Positions 6,217-13,598 of a DNA stretch of 15,191 nucleotides are shown piece after piece. The translations under genes were made by a program, and so were the position numbers. The notes under the pieces are model-generated. The model was not told the DNA's origin and did no database searches. It saw only the letters and a list, made by a program, of their open reading frames with translations. Numbering within the stretch: position 1 is the first letter of the stretch; each line of letters opens with the position of its first letter. Origin of the DNA: an uncultured Faecalibacterium sp. (lineage in GTDB: Bacteria > Bacillota > Clostridia > Oscillospirales > Ruminococcaceae); NCBI GenBank assembly GCA_900772565.1, contig CAAHET010000008.1:1-15191 (forward strand), given 5' to 3'.

Positions 6217-7848
6217 TCAGGTATTTTCCTCAGCATCCGGGTGGGCATCGGTGTCCAGCAGGGCTTGTTTTACCTTGAGCAGGTTCTGCGGGCTTACCGA
6301 GAAGCTGCGCAGACCAAGGTGCAGATACTGCGCGGTGTTGGCGGGGTTGCCCACGGCAAGGCCGCAGATGGTCACCGGGATGTGGTGCGCATTGGCGGCA
6401 TCCATCACCATGGTGATCAGCTTTTTCATGGCAGGGCTGGCGGGGCGGTAGTAGTGCTCTGCGCTGGCAAGCTCCCGGTCGGCGGCGTGGGTGTACTGGG
6501 TCAGGTCGTTGGTGCCGATGACCAGAAAATCGCAGCCGTGGGCTACAAAGTCCTCCACGGTCAGACAGGCGGCGGGGATGCTCAGCATCACGCCGAATTT
6601 GACATCCTCATTAAAGGGCACGCCCCGCTCCCGCAGGCTCTGGCGGCAGTGCTCTACGATGCTCATGGCGGCGTCCCAGTCCTCCACCTCGGTCACCATG
6701 GGGAACATTACCCGCAGCGGGCCGCGGGCGGCTGCGCGCAGCAAGGCGCAGATCTGGGTCTGGAACTGCTGGGGCTGGCGCAGGCTGTTGCGGATGCCGC
6801 GCAGGCCGAGCTTGGAGGACTGCGGCCCCTGATTGGCATCGGCCACGGTGCGGTCGGAGCCAAAGTCGAAGGTGCGCACAGTCACCGGGCAGCCGTTTGC
6901 CGCTGCCAGACAGGAGCAGTAGAAGAAATACTGCTCCTGCTCGTCCAGAATGCGACCGGGCAGCATCATGTAGCCGCTGCGCAGCAGCCCAACGCCCTTG
7001 GCACCGGACTGCATGGCGGTGTCGATATCCTCCGGGCCGAAGCAGTTGGCCAGCAGCTCAAAGGGCACGCCGTCCCGCGTCTCATCCGGCAGGCTGTGCA
7101 GCTGCTTCATCTCCGCGTCCTCGCGCTGAAGCTGGCAGATACTGGCTTCCGCCTGCTGGCGGGCGACAGCGTCCGGGTCAAGGATGCAGTTGCCGTTGGT
7201 TGCGTCCAGAATGACGGTGCGCCCGTCGCAGTCGTCCAGAAAATCCTTGCCCACCTGCACGATGCCCGGGATGTTCATTGCCCGGGCAATGATGGCGGCA
7301 TGGCTCTGGCCGCTGCCCTCGGCGGTGATGACGCCTAAGATCATGCCCGAGGGCACGCTGAACAGGTCGGTGGGCATCAGCCGGTCGGCGGCAAGGATCA
7401 CCGGATGATCCAGCGCCAGCCACACCCGGGGGCGGTTGGTCAGGATATTGATCACCCGGCGGGTGGCGTCCAGAATATCCACGCTGCGCAGCTGCATATA
7501 GGGGTTATCCTTCATGTTGGCAAGCTGGTCGGCGTAGCGCTGCCCCACCTGATGCATTGCCGCAGAGGCGCTGATGCCCGCATTGATGCAAAAGCGCACC
7601 TCGTTCATCATGCCCTCGTCGTCCAGCATCATGCTCTGGAACAAAAAGATGGCCTGCTCGGTGGGGGCGGCGCGCTCCGCCATGGAGTCCAGCTCGTTCT
7701 GCGCCGTGTGCACGGCATTTGCCAGCAGCCGCAGCTCCCGCTCCGGGTTGAAAGGGCCGTGGCTGAAGGTCTCCACATGGTGCTCCAGTCGGCTCACCTG
7801 ACCCAGCACCAGCCCCGGGGATGCGGATACGCCTTTATAAACCTTCAT
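6217..7848 (-). CDS. ptsI: Divergent PTS Enzyme I (phosphoenolpyruvate-protein phosphotransferase)
   Basis: A 543-residue protein colinear with Enzyme I, which takes phosphate from PEP and passes it to HPr; classical forms are about 570-575 residues. The N-terminal part has the HPr-binding helices (QAIFLFQSMMLDDEG, 65-79). The phosphohistidine motif GSGQSHAAIIAR contains H183. In the PEP barrel R290, RTFDFG (325-330), LGLRGIR, MFPMV (381-385), GTNDLTQYTHAADR (445-458, with N447 and D448) and C495 are kept. The metal-ligand glutamate, E431 of the E. coli enzyme, is replaced by S423 (GVMLSIPAA), RTEFL has become RSGYM, and CGE has become CGL. It may therefore be weak, altered or regulatory. GGAGGTGA lies 6 bases before the start, inside the end of the patatin gene, implying coupling. 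Confidence 0.85.
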   Translation of the reverse strand: MKVYKGVSASPGLVLGQVSRLEHHVETFSHGPFNPERELRLLANAVHTAQNELDSMAERAAPTEQAIFLFQSMMLDDEGMMNEVRFCINAGISASAAMHQVGQRYADQLANMKDNPYMQLRSVDILDATRRVINILTNRPRVWLALDHPVILAADRLMPTDLFSVPSGMILGVITAEGSGQSHAAIIARAMNIPGIVQVGKDFLDDCDGRTVILDATNGNCILDPDAVARQQAEASICQLQREDAEMKQLHSLPDETRDGVPFELLANCFGPEDIDTAMQSGAKGVGLLRSGYMMLPGRILDEQEQYFFYCSCLAAANGCPVTVRTFDFGSDRTVADANQGPQSSKLGLRGIRNSLRQPQQFQTQICALLRAAARGPLRVMFPMVTEVEDWDAAMSIVEHCRQSLRERGVPFNEDVKFGVMLSIPAACLTVEDFVAHGCDFLVIGTNDLTQYTHAADRELASAEHYYRPASPAMKKLITMVMDAANAHHIPVTICGLAVGNPANTAQYLHLGLRSFSVSPQNLLKVKQALLDTDAHPDAEENT

Positions 7849-9025
7849 CTTCTGTCACCTCCGGCAAAGCTGCTGTGGTCGCTGTGGTCAAAGTGCGCCA
7901 CACCAGCGCCTGTAAGAATGTATTGGGCAGCAAAGCAGCCAGCGCCGCCTGTCCGGCGGTGCTGCTGCCCGTAAACAGCGGAGCAAAGCTTTCCATGCGC
8001 TCTTTATCGCACGCCGCCAGAAACGCCTGGGCCAGCGTCCGGGTGGTGTAGAAGTGGGTGGGGTCCACCCCGGCATCCTCGGCGGCGGCTTCCAGCGGGG
8101 CAAGCTGGTCGTCCTTCATCCGCGCCAGCAGCAAAGCGGCATCTGCGGTCAGGGTGACGGGGTACTTCTCCCGCACCTCCTTCTGCACCGCGTCAAAGGC
8201 GGCACGGAAGGCTTCGGCATCGGCGCTGCTGTCCGCACCGCTGTCCACCGCGTAGGCACAGCCCCGGATGCGGCCAAAGGCGCGCAGGGTGTCGTAGTAA
8301 CCCAGCTCGATGTTGCGCTTGGCGGTGTCGGGGTCAAAGTGGAGGATATCCCCCAGTTCCCAGTAACTGCGGATCATGGTGGTGGGCAGACCGGTCAGGT
8401 TGGGGCGGGTGATGCCCACGCCCTCGAGGTCCACACAGACCAGCTCCTCTGCGCCCATGGTCTTGGCAAGGCCGGTGGGCATATTATCGCTGTACCCGCC
8501 GTCCAGAAACTTGACCCCGTCGATCTGCCGCGCCCGCAGGGCAGGGAAGCAGGCCGCCGAAGCCATCAGGTAGTCCCGCACCTGCCCGGCGGGGATATCC
8601 TCCAGCGTCAGCTCCCGGGGCCGCAGCCCGCGCTGCTCTACCGTCACGATGCCGAACCGGATGGGCGCTGCCCGTAGCGCGTCCTCGTCCAGCACCCGCT
8701 CCACGATCTCTTCCAGCGGGGTCACGTCCATGCCGCCCGCCTTTACCACCCGGCGCAGAAACTGGTGCAGGGCAGAAAGGTCGGCGTTTTCCTCCGGCAG
8801 CTCCATCACATCCCGGCTGCGGATGGTCAGCCACATATCCCGGGCAGTCTCGTACAGATCCAGCACGAACATGGCGCCGTTCAGCCCGCCCACGCTGGTG
8901 CCGGTAATGATCTGCGGGTGCCAGTCCAGCTCCATCAAAGCCCGCCAGACGCCCACCTGATAGCTGCCCCGTGCGCCGCCGCCTGCCAGCACCAGCGCCT
9001 TTTGCGTGGGATCTTTGCGTTCCAT
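7835..9025 (-). CDS. Patatin-like phospholipase family protein
   Basis: A 396-residue protein with a patatin domain (about 8-205), a serine-aspartate dyad acyl hydrolase that acts on lipids. The oxyanion-hole loop is LAGGGARGSYQVG (13-25), the nucleophile is S44 in GTSVGG, and the aspartate is D175 in LDGGYSDNMP. All catalytic elements are intact. No signal peptide is apparent, suggesting a cytoplasmic or peripheral membrane enzyme. The C-terminal half (about 210-396) is helical and Ala-rich and I do not recognise it. The start at 9025 is chosen because GGGAGG lies 8 bases upstream; the frame is open to 9064 but with no such site. The end overlaps the Enzyme I start by 14 bases. The native substrate is unknown. 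Confidence 0.9.
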   Translation of the reverse strand: MERKDPTQKALVLAGGGARGSYQVGVWRALMELDWHPQIITGTSVGGLNGAMFVLDLYETARDMWLTIRSRDVMELPEENADLSALHQFLRRVVKAGGMDVTPLEEIVERVLDEDALRAAPIRFGIVTVEQRGLRPRELTLEDIPAGQVRDYLMASAACFPALRARQIDGVKFLDGGYSDNMPTGLAKTMGAEELVCVDLEGVGITRPNLTGLPTTMIRSYWELGDILHFDPDTAKRNIELGYYDTLRAFGRIRGCAYAVDSGADSSADAEAFRAAFDAVQKEVREKYPVTLTADAALLLARMKDDQLAPLEAAAEDAGVDPTHFYTTRTLAQAFLAACDKERMESFAPLFTGSSTAGQAALAALLPNTFLQALVWRTLTTATTAALPEVTEDEGL

Positions 9026-9071
9026 ATCAAACCCTCCCGTGCACGTTCCCGGTATTTCCAACATTGTTATA

Positions 9072-9080
9072 ATTATACCA
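9072..9080 (-). promoter_or_regulatory. Extended -10 promoter of the patatin-Enzyme I operon
   Basis: TGGTATAAT on the minus strand is a perfect -10 hexamer with a TG extension, 47 bases upstream of the patatin start codon. No good -35 is visible. Confidence 0.6.
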
Positions 9081-9142
9081 TACTTTTTAGAAAAATTCTC
9101 CCGAATTTTCAGAGATCATGCCTTTTTCCTGTGAAAGTTTCG

Positions 9143-9151
9143 TGCTATACT
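9143..9151 (+). promoter_or_regulatory. Extended -10 promoter of the HAD gene
   Basis: TGCTATACT has a TG extension and a five-of-six -10 hexamer and lies 54 bases before the start codon. The same nine bases form the -10 region in front of nagA. There is no clear -35. Confidence 0.55.
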
Positions 9152-9204
9152 AGCCGGAGATGAGTATAGATGCAGCCCGGAGGGGCGCACAACAGGAGGA
9201 AAGT

Positions 9205-9855
9205 ATGCACTGCAAACAATGGATCTTTGATATGGACGGCACCCTGACCGACAGCATGGTGGTAGTATGGGAGGGTGCCCCGGAGGCGCTGCTGGCGCGC
9301 TTTGGCCGCACCCCAAAGGCAGACCTGCACAAGACTCTGCTGACCATGGGCATGGAGGACGGCGCACAGTACCTTATCCGGGAGTATGCGCTGCCGCTGG
9401 ATGTGAAAAGCTATCTGGACGTGATGCGCGAGGTGATCGCTCAGTTGTACGAAAAGGTGGAGCTGAAGCCCGGCGTGCGGGACACCCTTGCCCGGCTGCG
9501 GGCAGAAGGCGCACGGATGTGCATTTGCTCCAACACATGGAGCAGCCAGTGCCGCGCCGTGCTGACTCGCCTTGGCATCGACGAATACTTTGATTTTTAC
9601 ATCGAAGCACGGGGCACGATGAGCAAAAGCAGCCCCGTGCCTTTTATGGAGGCGCTGCACCGCCTTGGCGGCACAAGCCCTGCTGGGTGCGCCGTGTGCG
9701 AGGACGCCATTTACGCCGCCCAGACTGCCCACGATGCCGGCTTCTATCTGGTAGGCATTCAGGACGTCTCCAGCGCCGCCGACGCCCCCGCCCTGCGCCG
9801 GGTATGCAATCAGTTCTTGCCGGACTGGACTGCGCTGGACTGGGCGCAAGTATAA
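9205..9855 (+). CDS. HAD-family hydrolase (phosphoglycolate phosphatase-like)
   Basis: A 216-residue haloacid dehalogenase-superfamily enzyme, most likely a small-molecule phosphatase. Motif I is WIFDMDGTLTDS with nucleophile D9 and acid-base D11, motif II is CICSN (S109), motif III is supplied by K141 in MSKSSPVPF, and motif IV is VCEDAIYA (E166, D167). Residues about 15-85 form a helical cap of the type 1 beta-phosphoglucomutase/phosphoglycolate phosphatase kind. AGGAGG lies 5 bases before the ATG at 9205; an upstream in-frame ATG at 9160 has no such site. It is transcribed divergently from the patatin gene. The substrate cannot be told from sequence. Confidence 0.9.
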   Translation: MHCKQWIFDMDGTLTDSMVVVWEGAPEALLARFGRTPKADLHKTLLTMGMEDGAQYLIREYALPLDVKSYLDVMREVIAQLYEKVELKPGVRDTLARLRAEGARMCICSNTWSSQCRAVLTRLGIDEYFDFYIEARGTMSKSSPVPFMEALHRLGGTSPAGCAVCEDAIYAAQTAHDAGFYLVGIQDVSSAADAPALRRVCNQFLPDWTALDWAQV

Positions 9856-9868
9856 ACTGCCTGCTCCC

Positions 9869-9889
9869 GGATGGATAAAACGCCCATCC
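9869..9889 (+). terminator. Weak hairpin after the HAD gene
   Basis: GGATGG (9869-9874) pairs with CCATCC (9884-9889), 14 bases after the stop, followed by TCTTGCATTTT. It is a modest stem with a broken T-run, so it may terminate only partly. Confidence 0.4.
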
Positions 9890-9891
9890 TC

Positions 9892-9920
9892 TTGCATTTT
9901 GCGTGCCACAGGAGTATGAT
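9892..9920 (+). promoter_or_regulatory. Candidate promoter of the glycosyltransferase pair
   Basis: TTGCAT (9892-9897), a 17-base spacer and TATGAT (9915-9920) lead into a very AT-rich stretch about 90 bases before the first glycosyltransferase. The TTGCAT-17 layout matches the candidate prmA promoter. Confidence 0.5.
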
Positions 9921-10008
9921 AATATAAATAATTACGTCTTTTTTACAAGGATGTAATTTGGTGAAGTAGATCTATCCTAAACCCTATCGTCAAAAGGAGA
10001 CCCCTGTC

Positions 10009-11052
10009 ATGACAAATCCTCTCGTCAGCATTATCGTGCCTGTGTACAACGCACAGAATAGTGTTGCCCGCTGTCTGGAAAGCATTTGCAGCCAGACCTA
10101 TCAGGAGCTGGAGATCATCGTACTGAACGATGGTTCCACGGATGACAGCCTTGCGATCTGCAATCAGTTTTGTGCTAAGGACCCCCGCGTGACGGTGGTC
10201 GATAAGGAAAACGAGGGCCTTTCCATTACCCGCAATGTGGGAATGCGGCTGGCACAGGGCAAATATTTGCAGTTCGTGGACAGTGATGATCACATTGCCC
10301 CGGATTTCACCCAGCGTATGGTGACTGCCGCCGAGCAGTACGATGCTACACTGGTCATCTCGCCCTACTGGATGGAGATCCCCCGGGATACTCAGAAGGA
10401 GCAGCTGCGGGAAAAAGCCAAGGTCAGCAAACCGGATGCGACCGCCAAAAAGAAGCTGCGCCGAAAAAAGCCGGAGGTGGAGTACCGGGAGTATGGTTTT
10501 CTGCCCGCCGGTGTCTATGACCAGAAAAGCTACGCGCTGCACCTGATGGAAAAGCCCGTGACCTTTTTCTACAACGTGGTGTGGAACAAGCTCTACCGCC
10601 GGGATGTACTGAACACCCACGGGCTGGAGTTTACCAATGAGCTGATCCACGCCGAAGATCAGCAGTTCAATATCCGGTATCTGGAATTTGTAGAGCGGGC
10701 GGTCTCGCTGGAAGAACCGGGCTATTACTATGTCCAGAACCCCCAGAGCATCTGCCACACCCAGATCAACCTGACCACTATCATGCAGAACCGCCTGCAG
10801 ATGATCGATTATTATAAAGACATTTACACAAAGCTTGGCCTCTACGAGGAGGTGCAGACCCAGCTGCACGCCTCTCTGCTGGGGCTTGCCGAAAGTGTCA
10901 ACCCTGCCATCGGCATCCAGAAGGCGTTGAACGATGCCGCAGAGTATTGGTATGCCTTTTTTGCCGGCAGTGACGAGGAAGCGGAGCTTGCCGCCGAGCG
11001 CAGCGAACGGAAGGCCGCTGCCAAGAAAAAGCAGAAGCCCAAGACCGAGTGA
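10009..11052 (+). CDS. Family 2 glycosyltransferase, first of a tandem pair
   Basis: A 347-residue GT-A fold enzyme that should transfer a sugar from a nucleotide-sugar donor, probably for a cell-surface polysaccharide or glycolipid. The domain opens with PLVSIIVPVYN (4-14), then NDGSTD (40-45) and the metal-binding DSDD (91-94). The acceptor-side region includes VVWNKLYRRDV (190-200) and EDQQFN (216-221). A Lys/Arg-rich insert (about 137-157) and a Lys-rich tail (331-346) are absent from the second copy and may bind anionic lipid or acceptor. No membrane segment is apparent. AAAAGGAG is 9 bases upstream. The next gene, 20 bases on, is a paralogue. Donor and acceptor are unknown. Confidence 0.92.
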   Translation: MTNPLVSIIVPVYNAQNSVARCLESICSQTYQELEIIVLNDGSTDDSLAICNQFCAKDPRVTVVDKENEGLSITRNVGMRLAQGKYLQFVDSDDHIAPDFTQRMVTAAEQYDATLVISPYWMEIPRDTQKEQLREKAKVSKPDATAKKKLRRKKPEVEYREYGFLPAGVYDQKSYALHLMEKPVTFFYNVVWNKLYRRDVLNTHGLEFTNELIHAEDQQFNIRYLEFVERAVSLEEPGYYYVQNPQSICHTQINLTTIMQNRLQMIDYYKDIYTKLGLYEEVQTQLHASLLGLAESVNPAIGIQKALNDAAEYWYAFFAGSDEEAELAAERSERKAAAKKKQKPKTE

Positions 11053-11072
11053 ATCCGTTAAGGAGGACTTCC

Positions 11073-11993
11073 ATGAACACCCCGCTCGTCAGCGTAATTG
11101 TACCTGTTTACAAGGTAGAAAAGACCCTTGCCCGCTGTCTGGACAGCGTCTGTGGACAGAGCTACCAGAACCTTGAGATCATCGTGGTGAACGATGGTTC
11201 CCCGGATGGCAGCCTTGCCATCTGTGAGCAGTTCCGGGCAAAGGATCCCCGCGTGGTGCTTATCAGCAAGGAAAACGAAGGGCTTTCCCTTACCCGTAAT
11301 GCCGGAATGCGCATTGCCCACGGCAAGTATATCCAGTTCGTGGACAGTGATGACTATCTGGAGCACACCTTTACCGCCCGCATGGTGGAAGCTGCCGAGA
11401 AGAACTATGCCGATCTGGTCATTGCACCCTATTGGATGGTGATCCCACCGGATTCCAGCAAAAGCGGCCAGCGCACTGAAAAGCTGCTGGCGCAGCTGGG
11501 CGTACAGACCGACACCGCCAAGCCGGAGGTGAGCATTTACAGCTTTCTGCCTGTCGGCAGCTACGGCCAGCGGGAATTTATGCAGGAGTACATGAAAAAG
11601 CCTTCCTCCTTCTATTTCAACGTTGTGTGGAACAAACTGTACCGCCGTGATCTGCTGGCTCGGAACAAGCTGTGGTTCACCAAAGAGGTCTACAACGAGG
11701 ATCAGCTGTTCAATGTGCGGTATTTCCGGCTTGCAAAGGTGTATACCGCCCTTGCCGCTCCGGGCTATTACTACATCCAGAACCCCCAAAGCCTGCTGCA
11801 TACCAATGCAGACCTTGGCAAGGTCGTGAACAGCCGCTTACAGATGTTCCCCCATTACAAGCAGCTTCTGGCCGAACTGGGACTCTCCCGGGGCAATCAG
11901 CTGCGGCTGTACCACACCCTCATTGCCCAGTCGGAGCGCTTCATGCCCGCCGGGCCGATCCAGACCTTGATAAAACACAAAAAATCATCCTGA
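11073..11993 (+). CDS. Family 2 glycosyltransferase, second of a tandem pair
   Basis: A 306-residue paralogue of the preceding gene. The first 94 residues align without gaps at about 70 percent identity (my count), including NDGSPD (40-45) and DSDD (91-94), and VVWNKLYRRDL (184-194) and NEDQLFN (208-214) are shared further on. It lacks the basic insert and basic tail of its neighbour, which probably changes acceptor or location rather than chemistry. AAGGAGG lies 6 bases before the ATG at 11073; a GTG at 11049 in the same frame overlaps the previous stop but has no site of its own. A strong terminator follows 4 bases after the stop, so the pair forms a unit. Confidence 0.9.
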   Translation: MNTPLVSVIVPVYKVEKTLARCLDSVCGQSYQNLEIIVVNDGSPDGSLAICEQFRAKDPRVVLISKENEGLSLTRNAGMRIAHGKYIQFVDSDDYLEHTFTARMVEAAEKNYADLVIAPYWMVIPPDSSKSGQRTEKLLAQLGVQTDTAKPEVSIYSFLPVGSYGQREFMQEYMKKPSSFYFNVVWNKLYRRDLLARNKLWFTKEVYNEDQLFNVRYFRLAKVYTALAAPGYYYIQNPQSLLHTNADLGKVVNSRLQMFPHYKQLLAELGLSRGNQLRLYHTLIAQSERFMPAGPIQTLIKHKKSS

Positions 11994-11997
11994 TACC

Positions 11998-12039
11998 GCA
12001 AAAATGCCGCCGCACAAAACCGTGCAGCGGCATTTTTGC
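11998..12039. terminator. Strong bidirectional terminator between convergent operons
   Basis: GCAAAAATGCCGC (11998-12010) pairs perfectly with 12027-12039. A CAC/GTG pairing lies inside, and the arms themselves provide A5/T5 tracts in both directions. It follows the second glycosyltransferase on the + strand and the acidic-protein gene on the minus strand. Confidence 0.9.
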
Positions 12040-12066
12040 TATCTTCTGGTTTTTCAGCCGGGCGTC

Positions 12067-12525
12067 TCAGCCCTTGCAGCCCTGCTCTTCCCAGTCGCCG
12101 AAATCGTTGGCATCGGCGATCTTGGTGGCATCGAACTTGCCGCTCTCGTCCTTGGGAGCAACGGCGGGGCCGGCCTCCACGGGGTTAGCGTTCGGGGCCT
12201 CGGGGTCGTACGCCGGGCGCTCTTCGGCGGTCTCCGGCTGGGTCTGGGGTGCGTTCTCAGCAGGGGCGGGAGCCTCCGGTGCGGCTTCCTCGGCAGCTTC
12301 TGCGGCGGCATCGGCGACCTTTGCCTCTTCCTTGGCTTCGGCTTCCGCGTAGGCTTCGGCGGTCTTTTCGGCCTCCTCGGCGTCCTTTTCGGCGTCCTCC
12401 GGGAACTCGACCTCCTCCACATGGAGCGGGTCTTTCTGGTTCAGGATCTTGTCCAGCACCACGATGGCAGCGCCGGTGACGGCCACGGCAGCAGCCGTGC
12501 CAAGAATACGGAACAGAGTTTTCAT
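12067..12525 (-). CDS. Small membrane-anchored acidic Ala/Glu/Pro-rich protein
   Basis: A 152-residue protein of no family I recognise. Residues about 4-26 form one hydrophobic segment after the positive start MKTLFR, so it is probably an N-terminal membrane anchor or uncleaved signal. The rest is low-complexity: Ala/Glu-rich and probably helical at 42-82 (repeats of AEAEA and EEA type), then Pro/Ala/Glu-rich and probably disordered to about 125, ending DFGDWEEQGCKG. AAGGAGG is 7 bases before the ATG. It is the last gene of the metal-handling cluster, 28 bases behind the GTPase-DUF1980 gene. An acidic anchored domain could bind cations or act as a spacer, but that is a guess. Confidence 0.8.
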   Translation of the reverse strand: MKTLFRILGTAAAVAVTGAAIVVLDKILNQKDPLHVEEVEFPEDAEKDAEEAEKTAEAYAEAEAKEEAKVADAAAEAAEEAAPEAPAPAENAPQTQPETAEERPAYDPEAPNANPVEAGPAVAPKDESGKFDATKIADANDFGDWEEQGCKG

Positions 12526-12553
12526 ACCAGAACCTCCTTGTTATAAAGAAACG

Positions 12554-13516
12554 TTAAGAGAACGTTACGACCTCTTCCAGGGGCTTTTCGGCGGGCTCCA
12601 CCGACACGGCGGTCAGCACCGGGCCCTTGCCCCGGTAGATGTTGTGGAACTTGTAGCCCACCTTGGCGGTCACCCGCACCCATGCGCGCTGTTCCAGCGC
12701 CTTGTAGCCATCGTAGCTGCAGGGGAAGCCCACGAACTGGATGTCCTGCACGCAGCAGGTCATGGCAAAGCGACCGGGCACAAAGCTGTTTTTGCCGGCG
12801 CGGTTGGTCTGGCAGACCTGTGCCAGAAAACGCACCGTCTTGCCGGTGTACTTCTGGGGCTCGTCCTGACAATCCATGTACCAGATGCCGAAATCGTCAT
12901 CCGGGATATCGATGGGGTCAGCGTTGATATCAAAGGGCAGCGGGTCGGGGATATCATCGTAGGCTACGCTGCCATCCTTGAACTCGTAGGCGATATCGCA
13001 CTTGCGGGAGGCCTGCCGCACCAGCTTGTGCAGCTCCTGCCGGGCGTCGTCGTTGTTCACGGCTTCGGCGCGGTTGAACACGATCAGCTCGCTGCGGGCG
13101 ATCTTGTCCAGCATCAGGCTGCGCATGGAGTTGTCGCGGGCGTAGGTCAGGGCGGTGGTGCCGTCGGCGGTGGCGATGCACTGGTACACCAGCCAGTTCT
13201 CGGGCAGTGCCTCGGCTAAGTCCTGCAGCAGCCACATGCCGTTGTACTCGATGACCACGCGGCCTGCGTCCGCTTCCTTGCCCAGCTTTGCAAGGTTCTG
13301 GGGGTTCAGCTCGGACTTATCCTCCAGCACCTTCACGGTCACGCCGGGGAAGGCGAACTTCTTCTCGTTATACTCCTCTTCGCCCTCCTCGCAGACCAGC
13401 AGCAGGGTCTTGTCGCCGGAGTCGAAATTGGGGTCTTCAAAGGTCTCCTGAATAAACTTGGTCTTGCCGCTTTCCAGAAAGCCCACAAACAGGTAGACCG
13501 GGATCTCTTTTGCCAT
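12554..13516 (-). CDS. CobW-like GTPase fused to a DUF1980-like C-terminal domain
   Basis: A 320-residue two-part protein. Residues about 5-185 are a CobW/P47K-type GTPase: Walker A is VGFLESGKT (11-19), VVIEYNGMW (87-95) sits where CobW proteins have the EPSG strand, and IVFNRAE (145-151) is in the base-recognition position. The CxCC metal site of COG0523 chaperones is missing. Residues about 220-310 (YTGKTVRFLAQV, RFAMTCCVQDIQFVGFP, and QRAWVRVTAKV) match my memory of the soluble end of the DUF1980/TIGR03943 proteins, which are usually encoded beside a CobW GTPase and a permease. Here the two are fused and no membrane segment is present. AAGGAG lies 12 bases before the ATG, rather far. Its role in metal homeostasis is inferred from domains and neighbour. 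Confidence 0.8.
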   Translation of the reverse strand: MAKEIPVYLFVGFLESGKTKFIQETFEDPNFDSGDKTLLLVCEEGEEEYNEKKFAFPGVTVKVLEDKSELNPQNLAKLGKEADAGRVVIEYNGMWLLQDLAEALPENWLVYQCIATADGTTALTYARDNSMRSLMLDKIARSELIVFNRAEAVNNDDARQELHKLVRQASRKCDIAYEFKDGSVAYDDIPDPLPFDINADPIDIPDDDFGIWYMDCQDEPQKYTGKTVRFLAQVCQTNRAGKNSFVPGRFAMTCCVQDIQFVGFPCSYDGYKALEQRAWVRVTAKVGYKFHNIYRGKGPVLTAVSVEPAEKPLEEVVTFS

Positions 13517-13550
13517 AATAAATGGTTGCTCCTTTTATCAATGATAGGCG

Positions 13551-13598
13551 CCCCCTTGGGGGAGCTGGCAATGCCGTCAGGCATTGACTGAAGGGGTC
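13551..13598 (+). repeat. Palindromic intergenic repeat, copy 1
   Basis: A 48-base element beginning CCCCCTTGGGGGAGCTGGCA and ending GAAGGGGTC, with a central 7-bp hairpin CAATGCC-GTCA-GGCATTG (13569-13586). It is related to the minus strand of 15111-15155. It fills most of the gap between the two GTPase genes, and its end reaches into the stop codon of the upstream gene (TGA at 13597-13599). In mRNA it may act as a processing or stability hairpin. Confidence 0.75.

Noticed and set aside
6139..7338. A 399-codon + strand frame opposite Enzyme I
   Set aside because: It has no start signal, begins inside the terminator hairpin at 6143-6180, and lies opposite a recognisable enzyme.
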